From contig JAECYW010000009.1 in NCBI GenBank assembly GCA_023014335.1, positions 2,728,001 to 2,792,000 of the forward strand: DNA of 64,000 nt, read 5' to 3'. Below are positions 1-10,881 of this stretch, in pieces (the first letter of the stretch is position 1; every line of letters begins with the position of its first letter). The translations under genes and the position numbers were made by a program. The notes below the pieces were generated by a model, which had not been told where the DNA came from, made no database searches, and saw only the letters and a list, made by a program, of their open reading frames with translations. This DNA comes from Galerina marginata (taxonomy: Eukaryota > Basidiomycota > Agaricomycetes > Agaricales > Galerinaceae).

Positions 1-887
1 CCAAACACTCGCCACCATGCCACCCAACCAGCTAATAGAAGTGTTAGCGCAAATGAAAGTAATGCCTACGGTCTCCTCTGCACTCGAACATCGTTAATCA
101 AATCCACAGGCCTTTGTCATTACTCACCCCGATCAAGCCCGAATGTTGCTTGTCAAACATCCTCAACTGTCTTATGCCCTCTTCCAAGCGCTCTTGTTGA
201 ACAAAATTGTTGACTCAACCATCCTAGAACGCATGTTAGCCTCTTCTCGCGGACCTTCCGCTGTCCCTGTTGCGCCGCCAGTAGCGCCACAAATGGCACC
301 ACCACCTATGGCAAATCGTCCCCCTCTGTCTGCTTTGCCTCCGCATCTACAACATCACGTTCCTCCCACTCAGTACCCCCCACAGATGCCTCCGTTTCCC
401 CCGCAGGGACTGCAGCACCCGCAACCTATGCAAGCGATGCAACTGCCTATGTCTATGTCTACACCTCCGCCGTCCGCCATGTTTGCGCACCACCAGCCCC
501 ATCTGGCCCCGCAAGCGGCCCCAATGCCTACTCAGGCGCCTTTCTACCGACCGCCCCCACCTCCCGCCCCAGTTCAAGCCCATCTTCCTCCAGTCGCGCC
601 ACAACAACCAGCGCCAGCACCACCAAAACCTGCTGCTCCTGAAATCAGTGAAACCCAACGGGTAATCAATCACTTTTTCTCGATTCTCAGCACAATTTCT
701 GATGGATTTCACCTAGACCATGTTGATGCAAGTACTAAGTCTTACACAAGAACAAATTGACGCTCTCGCAGAAACAGAGCGGTCGGCTATTATGCAACTA
801 GTAAGTCCCGACTCTTATTTACGTTGACCGAAACCTAATTCGGCTACACAGCGAACTCGGTTCATGGGTACTCTGGGCAGTACATAA
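1..887 (+). CDS. Cleavage stimulation factor subunit 2-like (CSTF2/RNA15), 3' part
   Basis: The gene enters from the left edge. Visible exons are 1-70, 110-661, 717-800 and 852-887 (TAA 885-887), with GT-AG introns of 39, 55 and 51 bp, and all junctions keep frame. The first visible codons and exon 2 form the CSTF2 hinge (MPPNQLIEVLAQMKV, then AFVITHPDQARMLLVKHPQL), which in the family binds CSTF3/RNA14. A long Pro/Gln/Ala/Met-rich linker follows. The last two exons encode the conserved C-terminal three-helix module (MQVLSLTQEQIDAL, AIMQL) that in the family contacts PC4/Pcf11-type partners. The N-terminal RRM lies outside the window. Family role: recognition of GU/U-rich elements in pre-mRNA 3'-end processing in the nucleus. 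Exon 2 stays open past 661, but that gives an unrelated tail, so the intron at 662-716 is preferred. Confidence 0.88.
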
Positions 888-1251
888 ACGAGAAGGTTTA
901 CATCCTCCTCTTTGTTTCTCAACTCTGCGCGTGGATGCATTCCAATGGGACACATACTATACCTTACAACAGTCAAAATTACCCTACACACGATATGATT
1001 TGCATTCGACCCATGTTTTATACAACTCACATTCATATGTACATATATGTAACTTTATTTTTGTCTTCCTGTGCCATACAAAATTGAAATTTCAAACCTG
1101 ACTGTAAAGCTCGTGCATCCCAGATACAAATTTATTGCGTGAAGAAGGTCCTCAAAACACTCTAGTGTTGATTTCATGTTGTTTTGACCAAGCTCAAGGG
1201 TCAGAATGTATTTTCGTGTCATATTACGTAAACCTTCCTTTCTGTTTCTGT
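888..1251. other. Intergenic: CSTF2-like 3' region / ThrRS 5' region
   Basis: AT-rich spacer between two genes on the same strand. It should hold the first gene's 3'UTR and the second gene's promoter and leader. The frame leading into the ThrRS start is already open from 1135. I see no separate gene. Confidence 0.6.
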
Positions 1252-4200
1252 ATGCTTGCTCTGACTCGAATTCATCCGGTCCTCCTTCGAATAAAGCCTC
1301 TCAGATTATCATACTGCCACGTATTACTGCCCTCCTTTTCTTATCGCAGCATACAGTCGACCAAGGCTGTGACAAGAGCTCTGGCAATGGCCCATCCCAC
1401 CTCCTCCTCTTCGCATCCGGCACAGATCCCGGCGTTGGACAGCCCGCACGCAGATGCTGAGAAGAAACCGAAAGATAAAAAAGCAAAAGCTGCGGCAACT
1501 GCATCTGGACACCCACTAGAAGTGAGATCGCGGTGGCACAGTCTTACCAATGGATCTCTTGCTGAACGATCGCCAGCTGCAACCCCCTCCAAAATTTTTC
1601 GATCACCGCCTCAAAATCTTCAATGAACTGAAGGCAGAGTACGATGCTTTTGTTGCAGGTATAAAGCATATTGGGGATCGTATTCTGCGCGTTTATTTAC
1701 AAATATCCCCTCCTAGGTCAACCTAGAGAAGAAATCATCGTCACGATGCCCGATGGCTCTGAACGAAAGGCAAAAAGCTGGGAGACGAGTCCTATGGATG
1801 TTGCGAAAGAGGTCTCGAAAAGTCTTTCCGAACGTATTGTCATCGCGAAGGTATACTGCCTTTATTTCTTTGCCCCTGCCCATTGTTCACAAGTATAGGT
1901 CGACGGTAATTTGTGGGATCTAGAACGACCTCTCGAAAAGTCGTGTAAACTTGAGTTATTGGACTTTGAACACCCTGAGGGTATGTGTAACTTTCCAGTT
2001 AGTCCATGCACGACCGTAACCCTTTCTTTTCAGGTAAGAAGGTCTTTTGGCATTCTTCGGCCCATGTGCTAGGCGAAGCAGCGGAACGTCATTACGGATG
2101 TCACCTCTGCCTCGGACCTCCTACGGACGATGGATTCTTCTACGAAATGGCCATTGAAGACCGGTATGTGCCAGTAAGCAGCGAAATTGTGGAAATACTG
2201 AAAGTACACTAGACCAGTCACCAATGCTGATTATCCAGCTCTCGAGAAAGTCTCCGAAAGCGCGATCAAGGACAAACAAAAATTCGAGAGGCTGGTAGTA
2301 TCGAAAGAAAAGCTTCTAGAGATGTTCAACGCAAGTCCTTAACTATTTCCGTTTTGTATAAATTCTTACGAGATGTTACAGTATAACAAGTACAAGAAGT
2401 ATCTCATCGAGACCAAGGTTCCCGATGGAACGTCCACCACTGTCTATCGCTGTGGTCCTATGGTCGATCTGTGCGTCGGCCCTCATATCCCCCATACTGG
2501 CAAGATCAAGGCATTCATGGTCACGAAGGTCTGTCGTAGTTGTACCAACAATTACTTTTCTGACAACATGAAAAGAACTCTGCTTCATATTTCCTCGGAG
2601 ATTCAAACAACGACTCTCTTCAACGTATCTACGGGATATCATTCCCTGACAAGAAACAATTGGCTGATTACAAAGTCTTCCTTGCTGAAGCCGCTAAACG
2701 TGATCACCGCAAGATCGGCAAAGATCAGGAACTTTTCTTCTTCAACGATTTGAGTCCCGGAAGTTGTTTCTTCCTTCCTCACGGAACGCGGATATACAAC
2801 TCTCTCGTCGAGCTTATGAGGGTTTGTCCTGCGATTGTACCGTCGTCCCTACCTGTCTGACCGACTCTTTATAGGAAGAATATTTCAAGCGAGGCTATCA
2901 GGAAGGTGCAATTTTTCCTTTATCCCAAGTAATATTACACAGATTAACCTTTCTACCTAGTCATCTCGCCGAACATGTATAACAGCAAGCTCTGGGAAAC
3001 CTCCGGGCATTGGCAAAATTACAAAGACGATATGTTCGTTCTTGATGTCGAGAAGGAAAAATGGGCCCTCAAGCCCATGAACTGCCCCGGTCATTGCTTA
3101 ATCTTTGACTCCCGGGATCGTAGCTACAAGGAACTGCCCATCCGCATGGCAGAGTTCGGGATCATACACCGGAACGAGGCCAGCGGTGCGTTGACCGGGT
3201 TGACGCGTGTACGGAGATTCGTTCAAGATGATACCCATGTTTTCTGTATGCCATCGCAAGTGTGTCTAAAACTGTTTTTCAAGTTCCTTATCGCTCCGAT
3301 GGGCTGATCCGTGTTCTTTTAACAGCTCGAGGACGAGATCAGCGCGTTGTTTGACTTCATGCAGCACATTTATGGTCTATTCGGATTCGAGTTCCATCTC
3401 GAGCTGTCTACGCGTCCAGACAACTATCTTGGCGAGATTGCGACCTGGAACGTCGCTGAAGATGTGCGTGCCTGCTATCCTTCAAATGTAACAACACTAA
3501 TGATCCTATTTCGCCCGTAGCAACTCACGCAAGCTCTGAATAAACACTATCCAGGAAAGTGGGAGCTCAACCCCGGCGATGGTGCTTTCTATGGACCCAA
3601 GATCGATATCACCATCCGTGACGCGCTCCATCGCTCTTTCCAATGCGCCACCATCCAACTGGACTTCCAACTACCTGAACGCTTCAATCTGAGATACCGC
3701 TCCTCGGACGAGTCTGTGATGCCCAGACCAGTCATCATACATCGTGCTATCCTTGGAAGTCTTGAGCGCTTCATCGCTATCATTACGGAACACTTTGCTG
3801 GCAAATGGTATATTTTTGTTCTGAACGTCAATGTAACACTTTTTTTGACCCGACCTCTCTCTCGCCAGGCCGTTCTGGGTATCTCCTCGGCAAGTCCTGG
3901 TGATTCCAGTAGCTGCCCCATACGTTGGTCCTAATTCCTGATATCTATAATATGCTGTGTCTGACAGTTGTATCTCAACAGAAAGACTACGCAGCGGAAG
4001 TCACAGGCCGCCTGAGCTCGCTTGGGCTCTTCGCTGACGTCGACAACGGCGAAAACACGCTACCCAAGAAAATCAGGAACGGCGAGATCGCGCAGTACAA
4101 CTTCATCTTGGGTAAGCCTCTTCTTCGCATCCCTTGTGCCGTGTGTGGCTGTGTAGCTAATTCGATATGATGCGCAGTCGTTGGGCAAGAGGAGCTCGAT

Positions 4201-4335
4201 GCCCGCTCTGTCAACGTACGCAATCGAGACGACATCGGCACGAAATCGAAGGGCGAGATGATCGCGCTGGACACTGTTGTACAGCAACTCGTGGCATTGA
4301 AGAAGTCGCGCAGCCTGCAGAACAAACTCGTGTAA
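1252..4335 (+). CDS. Threonyl-tRNA synthetase, 15 exons, possibly dual-targeted
   Basis: This class II synthetase charges tRNA-Thr. From the ATG at 1387 the exons are 1387-1521, 1577-1658, 1717-1850, 1899-1980, 2034-2163, 2213-2330, 2382-2528, 2576-2821, 2875-2905, 2961-3259, 3326-3463, 3521-3807, 3869-3923, 3982-4111 and 4178-4335. They sum to 2,172 nt (723 aa), near the usual length of the fungal cytosolic enzyme. Domains in order: Lys/Ala-rich N-extension; TGS ([16 protein letters not shown]); editing/SAD domain with HSSAH near residue 150 and [12 protein letters not shown]; catalytic core with MNCPGHC (about 407), HRNEASG (about 437) and motif 3 GSLERF (about 593); C-terminal anticodon-binding domain. 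An in-frame ATG at 1252 adds 45 Arg-rich residues without acidic residues, like a mitochondrial presequence. The intron 2331-2381 has a GC-AG boundary. Identification is firm; use of the upstream start is inference. Confidence 0.95.
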
Positions 4336-4785
4336 TACTACCAATCTAGACACTTGCGTCATTTATTCCTCCTTTTATCACTTTGGCCAGGCAAACACTG
4401 GTAGTTGGGTGTACTACGTGGATGTTTTAAATTGGTTTCGCCAGCAGTGTCGCAGGCCAAATATCGTGGTGCGTTCGACCTGAGTACGACCGCTCAGCGG
4501 TCCCCGACTGTTACTTAATACTGTCCAATTGCATCGAGATGGCGCAGATAAATTGAAACCCGTCAGGGAGCAAGGGCATTCCTGAAAGTATCTCGTCCTC
4601 TGGTATGGAAAAATGTATTTCCACGACGTCGCGCACGGCGTGGTGAAGGGGTTTACAGATATCCACTCCGCATACGGTTTTCACCCAGTTAATGGCTGTG
4701 GTTTAGATTTGGCCTAAACCCCGGATTGTTAACCTCCAACTTCAAATTTGCCGAATCAAGCGGCCGGGTACACTGCTGAAAGTGG
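4336..4785. other. Convergent intergenic region
   Basis: This stretch lies between the stop codons of the ThrRS gene (+) and the F-box-like remnant (-). It should contain both 3'UTRs. No further gene is seen. Confidence 0.6.
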
Positions 4786-6324
4786 TCAAATTGTAAATGT
4801 GATCTCGACTTGAGGTGGTGTCTCCTTTGAGAAAGATGGAAATAAGCGGTGGATCTTCTTTTTGACCATCTGTAAATGCTTTTCTGCCAATGTTGGGTCC
4901 AGAGGTCGACTGTCCGAGCGGTACATGAACGACAGGTTGAGATGGACGGTCTCCAGATTGGGGAACCTGGTACCAGAGAGCGCATTACCGACAGTCTTCC
5001 ACCCGGAACGAGGCCAAAAGTGCTTCTTTTCGCTTTCAGGGGTCGAAACATACCATTGAATGGTGAAAATAAGCTTGCGTATGGAGCTCGGGGTAAACGC
5101 TTCATTCATGTTGAAGATTTTCAACTTTGACAATGGCAAAATTCCAGCATTGCGGGGTCCACCTCCGAGCTGACCACCGAGTTCGAGGGTTTCCAGCCCC
5201 TCCAATAACCCGAAGTCGGCCTGTCGTGGCAGGAAATATGAAGAGTCTAGGAAGGGGTGGTCGAGGGGTGGATAAGATATATTAGCAATGGCAATAATAG
5301 AAAAAGTAGAAAACTCACTCTCGTGATGTATACCAACGACAGAAAGAAAACGCAACGAAGGCAAAGGTTGTAGGAGCTCCCATACATGTGGATGATGGTT
5401 TGGAGAGAGATGGAGTGACTGAAGGCAAGACAAATCAAAATATGTAGATTCGAAACTCCAAACTGTCGACATTAGACTGGACCGCCTTGTCAAAGACAGA
5501 CGTTCCAGAACCGGTCCCGTAAGCTTTTGTTTTCCCTGCGATGAAGAAGAGGGCGTCGATGAAATTATGTTTCGATCGTCTAGTGTGACTCCCTCCAAGG
5601 AAAGTGACTTTATGTTTGCATAGTTTAAGATCACTTCAGTTGGCAAAGCGTTGATATGACGGATGTTGAGGTCCGTCACAGATGAAAATTGTAATAGAGC
5701 ACGCTTGACGTCCTTGTCCAACGATTCCCATAAATAACATCTTGTATCTGGAATGGATACGAGAAGTTTCTTGACATTTAAGCGACGACTTGAAAGCAAG
5801 TGAAGCAGAATAGGAGCCAAGGCCGATTCCAATGTCTCTTGAAAGTTGAAACCAGCAATTGTTTCCGATAAATGGATAACCAGTGACCTTATGTGCGAGG
5901 CTAAGAGGGGCTGGCCAGGAAGAGCATGGCATGGATCCTGAACGAGAAGCTGCAGAAACTTTTCGAGTTTCTTCCTTCGCGGTGGGTACCCCGGGTCTCG
6001 CGAAAAGAATGCGAACTCCCCATCGTCTTCGACGAGGTGCAGTTCGGCGAAACGGTGTTTTCGGGCAGGCGAAAGAAACGACCACGAAGTCAATGCGCAG
6101 GCTTTTAATGCAGTTTTACGCCGTTCGTTATCGTCCTCCCCGGTGGCCAGAGCCTCGATCGGATACCTGGTGGACTCCCCGCCGTTCAAGGAAGGTTGGC
6201 AAATGAGCCAAAACAAAGGTCGGCCGGTCAGTTTTCTGAGGTCGCCACGCAAAATTTGCACGTGAACCCTCACCTGGAGTTGACCTTCGCGGAAGATGTA
6301 ACTGATTACAGACCCCAAGTTCAT
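4786..6324 (-). pseudogene. F-box-like gene, 3' part, severed by giant element and fused to its end
   Basis: The open frame is 512 codons, but only codons from about 56 on (6159 downwards) belong to the host gene. They read IEALATGEDDNERR, then a KACALTSWSFLSPARKH segment typical of Agaricomycete F-box-like proteins, then a long irregular leucine-rich region (LESALAPILLHLLSSRR, VLERLSLTRR, LETLELGG). The first 55 codons (MNLGSVISYIFREGQLQ...) come from the terminal inverted repeat of the inserted element. The same sequence is encoded outward at the other end of the element (35683 onward). The genuine start, LPQELIELII, sits at 35848-35897. Before the insertion the protein would have been about 471 aa. 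Family members are presumed SCF adaptors, but most are uncharacterised. Whether the chimeric frame is expressed is unknown. Confidence 0.8.
6152..6159. repeat. Left copy of 8-bp target-site duplication (GCCTCGAT)
   Basis: It is identical to 35848-35855. Joining the flanks at this octamer restores the F-box-like reading frame (ATA ATC GAG GCT CTG on the minus strand). Confidence 0.78.
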
Positions 6325-8596
6325 TGAAGAGTTGCCCTCTGTAATTCATTACATTAAAAATGTATATTAGCAGTGTAATACATTACTGAGTAACCCATTA
6401 TGCTTCCCAGCTGAGTGACACCTATAATCAATTACTCAGTAACCCATTATGTTTCTCACCTTGACCACACCCATAATTGATTACTCAGTAATTTATTATG
6501 GGTCATACCCAAGCCATGCCTGCACCTAGGCCACACCCATAATTAATTACTCAGTAACCCATTATGCCTTTTACCTGAGCCATATCTGTAATTAATTACT
6601 CAGTAATCCATTATGCTTCCCACCCAAGCCATACCCATAATACATTACTCAGTAACAAATTATGCTTTTCACCTGAGCCATTCCTGCACCTCTCACCCAG
6701 GCCACACCCATAATTAATTACTCAGTAACCCATTATGCTTCCCACCAGAGCCATACCTGACATCCTGTAATTAATTATTCAGTAACTCATTATGCTTTTC
6801 ACCTGAGCCATGGCTGTAATTAATTACTCAGTAACCCATTATGCCTTCCACCTGGACCATGCCTGTAATTAATTACTCAGTAACCCATTATGCTTCTTAC
6901 CTGGACCATGCCTGTAATTGATTACTCAGTAACCTATTATGCTTCTCACCAGAGCCAAACCTGTAATTGATTCCTCAGTAACCCATTATGCTTCTCACCA
7001 GAACCATGCCTGTAATTAATTACTCAGTAACCCATTATGCTTCTCACCAGAGCCATACCTGTAATTAGTTACTCAGTAATTTATTACTGGACTTAATTGA
7101 GCTATACCTATGCCTCTGGGTCCCACCTCAGCCAAACCTGTAATTGATTACTCAGTAACCCATTATGCTTCTCACCAGAGCCATGCCTGTAATTAATTAC
7201 TCAGTAACCTATTATGCTTCTCACCTAGGCCACACCCATAATTAATTACTCAGTAACCCATTATGCTTCCCACCAGAGCCATACTGTACGTAATCAGGTA
7301 CCCGGACACCCTGGGTACTCGGACATTTATTTTCTACAGAGTCGAGTTCTGGTCAATTGAGAATAAAATTGGTATTTCTAGGTAGTGTTTACAAATGTCT
7401 ATGTAACTGCACTATTATACTTTGAGAATAACAGTTTGAGAATGGGGGAAAGTCAATTGCAGAGTCGTCCGACAGCTATCAGGGTCAATTTCTTAAAATA
7501 GAACAGGCTACGGCAAGACATCTGTGTGTCCGAGGAGCGCAAACTCGTACGCATTGTAAAATAAAAGCATCCAGCCTCGAACGGTAGGGAGAGGCTATAA
7601 ATTCATCCACAAATAAAGGCACTAAGAAGTCCTGACTATGAAATATTTGATATATGCGACACACCATTAGAAATCATTTAAGTTCTGGAGTTTCGGCGAG
7701 ATTGTGTGCGCTGAGATCTGAAAATTCCAATCTTCCCGGCTTTTTTCTGTTGGAAATTTTGATAATATATTGCAGCATAATACTAGGTATTTTTGAGAAT
7801 TTATCTACCCTCCTATCTCGCTTGAGGCGCACGTTTAAGGCTTTAGTCCGAAAAATCCAAACATTCAGAGAAGAGATTTTTTAAATTTAAGCTCTAAAAG
7901 ATTCGAATTAAAAAAATAACAACAATTCTCTATTAAATCGCCTCTGTATATTGCAAAAAAATTTGTGTACATCAGATGAGAACTGACCGAGATACAAAGA
8001 GATTATTCTCGACCACCTTGAAATAGTGCATTTCCTATTACAGATCACGATCTTAAAACGTAATGAGCCGAATAGCATCAATACATAAATGTATTAGTTC
8101 AGGGTGTCCGAGTACCCGATAGGTCAGCTCACTCTTGACTCTGCCAAACAAAATATTCGTAGGAAAGTAAATACACTTTCAAAAAATCCCAATTTTTGCA
8201 CAAGAATTGTAGACATGCAAGAAAGTGTATTGCAAAAAAAACCAGACAATTTTATGAGATATCGTGCGAGCAGTAGGTAAATCGGTCTTAAGTGTCCGAG
8301 TACCCGATAATCAACAGTACCTGTAATTAATTACTCAGTAATCCATTATGCTTTTCACCTAAGCCATGCCTGTAATTAATTCCTCAGTAACCTATTATGC
8401 TTTCTACCACAGCTATACCCATAATAAATTACTGAGTGATCTATTACCCTTCCCACCTAGGCCACACCCAGAATTATTTACTCAGTAACCTGTTATACTT
8501 CCCACCTCGGCCACACCTATAATTAATTACTCAGTAATTTATTATGTGCTTTACACCAGAGCCTCACCCATAATTTATCACTCAGTAACATTCTCT
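6160..8596. repeat. Left terminal inverted repeat made of a TTACTCAGTAA minisatellite
   Basis: The end has a unique part (6160-6345, matching 35662-35847 inverted). An array of diverged units of about 45-50 bp follows, with core AATTAATTACTCAGTAACCC then ATTATGCTTCTCACC. Each unit contains the near-palindrome TTACTCAGTAA. The order of variant units, such as CCAGCTGAGTGACACC and the TTTATTACTGGACTT unit, matches the right array read in reverse, so this is one inverted repeat rather than two independent arrays. It is interrupted at 7289-8316 by another element and continues in a more diverged form to about 8596. Confidence 0.85.
7289..8316. mobile_element. Nested non-autonomous element inside left terminal repeat
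   Basis: About 1.03 kb of AT-rich, unrelated sequence interrupts the minisatellite between a GTA at 7286-7288 and one at 8317-8319. Its ends are imperfect inverted repeats: AATCAGGTACCCGGACAC on the left and, reversed, TATCGGGTACTCGGACAC on the right. A third copy of this terminus lies internally near 8100-8121. No coding capacity is visible. The right arm of the giant element lacks it at the corresponding place. Confidence 0.6.
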
Positions 8597-9052
8597 AGGC
8601 ATTGGCATAGGTAGCCCTGGGGTATTCCAGGGCTACCTACCCCAGCAAACCCATACCCACTGTCAAGGCTACAGGTTTTTTGGTGGGTACAGGTAAGGGT
8701 TCAGGTGGGTATGGTGGGTACAGAAACCCATGTAGATAGACTTGATGGGTCACTGGTAATTCTCATACTGTACACACTAGATAGTACTTCTCTTAATTAT
8801 ATGCATCTAAAATTGTGTAAATCAAAGGAATATCATCTGAAATATGTTCATTTATCAGTTTTAAGTTAAAGTCCCACCATTTTCCCATCTATCTAGCTCC
8901 AGGCCACCTTTCCACCGAAGATTTTCTTACCAGAGGCATTTTAAAAAGTGCCTCTGGTAAGAAAATCTTCGTGCAGAACTCATGTTGGCGCCAATTAAGC
9001 GCCCAGTTCAACCTCAGCACATGACCTGTCAACCCGCATCATGGGTACATGT
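8597..9052. other. Non-coding segment with GGGTA-rich repeats and hairpins
   Basis: This holds a small inverted repeat (GGTAGCCCTGG / CCAGGGCTACC near 8610-8637), irregular GGGTA/GGGTACAGG repeats at about 8690-8740, and the long perfect hairpin at 8916-8971. No gene is seen. Confidence 0.5.
8916..8971. repeat. Perfect 23-bp inverted repeat (hairpin, 10-nt loop)
   Basis: Arms 8916-8938 and 8949-8971 are exact reverse complements (CGAAGATTTTCTTACCAGAG...). The loop is 8939-8948. It could be the collapsed ends of a tiny transposon or a structural signal. Confidence 0.85.
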
Positions 9053-9670
9053 CACTGGACGCAAAAGCACATTTTGAGTGACGAAAAAGGTGTTTTTCAA
9101 CCACTTAAAAATAATGACTTTATTGCGAACCATAAACTGTGCAAGCAGTTATAAATTGTAATTTAATTTAATAATGCTTTTTACGGATCGATCTTTTGGA
9201 TCAACCAATCAACGTCAGTTGACAGGCAACATATCATTTGAATTATCTAATTTTTGGACTTAATTTATTGAGCATTTTCAAGACCTGATAAATTCGCTTG
9301 GAGGATTCATATGTCCTTCATCCAAAATCTGTCTTGGAATTTTGTATAGAGTATTTTCTGTTTCCAGAGGGAAAAAACTAATTGTAACTTATTATTTCTC
9401 TTTCCATAATATTTTGGCTTTTTCTGTCTATTCTCAGGGATGGAGAAAGAACTCCTAAACTTACCTCAATTCAACGAGAAGTATTCAAGGTCCAGAAAAC
9501 AATGTTCATAAATCCAAAAGACAATAATCAACGTAAACTCTTTCCATCACTTTTCAGATACCAAGGGATAAAAACAAAAATTGGACCTTTCAGAATAAAA
9601 AAAATGTTTAGCAGGTACTGGTCCTGTACTTGTTAAGTACTTGGCCGGGCCCTGGCGAAAGGAATTAAAG
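9053..9670. repeat. Inner long inverted repeat, left copy
   Basis: Diverged inverted copy of 31355-31984. Shared blocks include CACTGGACGCAAAAGCACAT, the AATAATGACTTTATTGCGAA block and TTCATAAATCCAAAAGACAA near the centre. It is clearly more diverged than the outer terminal repeats, hence probably older. Only relic sequence is seen. Confidence 0.75.
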
Positions 9671-10499
9671 GGAATTATTTAAACTCGCGACCAGTCAGTT
9701 CGCGAATCGCAGCTCACTGCATTACGTGCGGGTGTGACGGCCAATGCTTCGCAGGACTCTAAAGTCCAAGTTTACAAAGAGTGCAAAAACCCATACTACT
9801 AGTAGGAAATATCTCCGGACATCTACGTGAGATACTTGGAAAACAAAACTCGGTAGGATTTCATTGAGGCGTGTGAGTTGGGCATGATAACTGACCTCGT
9901 TTCGGACCCTCGGATTATACAATTCGGACTCTGAAACTGAGTGATGATCGATGATCCGTAACAATTCGATTCACGTGTTCTGACGATTTTAATTTGTTAG
10001 ATCTATAGTTAGATACGACGGCGTCAGTTTTTTTTATTTTTGGCGCCTAGTGTAACTTTAGAATGACAGGCATAATAGTCGTTGATGGTATGAGTGATGA
10101 CAGAATAACTGTAGCATTAGATTCCGTGTCTAATGCCACCAGGAATTTAACGGCTTCATTTTCGATTCTCTTGAGTTAGTAAAATCGACGACTGATGATT
10201 TGTTTTCTGCAGACTTGGTAATACTGTTAGTATTATATTCCGTGTCTGACGCCGCCAGGAATTCATCGGCCTCGATTTCAATTCTCTTGAGTGAGTGAAC
10301 CCGACTACTGAGAGTTTGATTCTGCAGAGTTGGCATTCACATCTTGGAGAATTTTTGATCCTTTTCAATCCTTCGATTCTTTCAGTTGATTAGAGGAGGC
10401 GTCAAACCCTCGATTACATCAACGTAAATAGAGCACAAAATATACGGCTATCGTTCGCCCAAGAACTACATATTTAATTGTCCGAATCCCCGAACACCG
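9671..10499. other. Non-coding segment with a short tandem duplication
   Basis: No convincing gene. Two head-to-tail diverged copies of a unit of about 113-118 bp lie at roughly 10107-10340 (shared blocks ATTCCGTGTCT, CCAGGAATT, GATTCTCTTGAGT). The minus strand stays open through both (68 codons, 10130-10336), giving a repeated Ser/Glu-rich peptide that I do not consider a proven gene. Confidence 0.45.
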
Positions 10500-10881
10500 C
10501 TAAAGCTTCTCTTTGTTGCACTGGGCGCAGTATTTGCTAAGCGATATCAGGGAGTGTTGAACATTAAGTTAAGAGATAAAGACTCACTGAAGGGGGATCG
10601 TGTTACCAATTTCGACGTGCACTTGAACTCCGGCAACACGGACAGTATGGCCTATGACTGTCTGGAATGCGATGTATTAGTCAAGTGTCGAAGACATACG
10701 AACTAAAACTCACCGGCTTTCCCTTGAGTATTATCCACGCGACGTCCTTGTATCGCGCAAGCCTCTTCACGGTCCTCCCATTTACCCTATACTTCACGAA
10801 GCACGGTGCGTGATGACAGAGTCGCGGGAAGTTTGCGACGCGGTTGGCGAGAGCCCGAGTGATTTTTGGGTTACCGGACAT
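10500..10881 (-). CDS. Small three-exon gene, 92 aa, unknown function
   Basis: I do not recognise the protein. Exons on the minus strand are 10714-10881, 10588-10661 and 10500-10536 (279 nt), with GT-AG introns of 52 and 51 bp that start GTGAGT. The N-terminus is MSGNPKITRALANRVANFP, followed by a basic segment with LCHHAPC. The second exon encodes a beta-like stretch (VRVAGVQVHVEIGNTIPL) and the third a short tail ending YCAQCNKEKL with a CxxC pair, which could bind a metal. Support for reality: a degenerate second copy at 18890-19253 keeps the same exon layout and the same 5' flanking sequence. It lies in the giant element and may be cargo. Confidence 0.6.

Noticed and set aside
143..760. 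CSTF2-like protein ending at 760 by reading through
   Set aside because: The tail after 661 is not conserved-looking, while splicing 662-716 gives the known C-terminal module.
6346..8596. Direct repeat array as a CRISPR array
   Set aside because: Units are diverged, spacers are not unique sequences of constant length, and the context is a eukaryotic genome.
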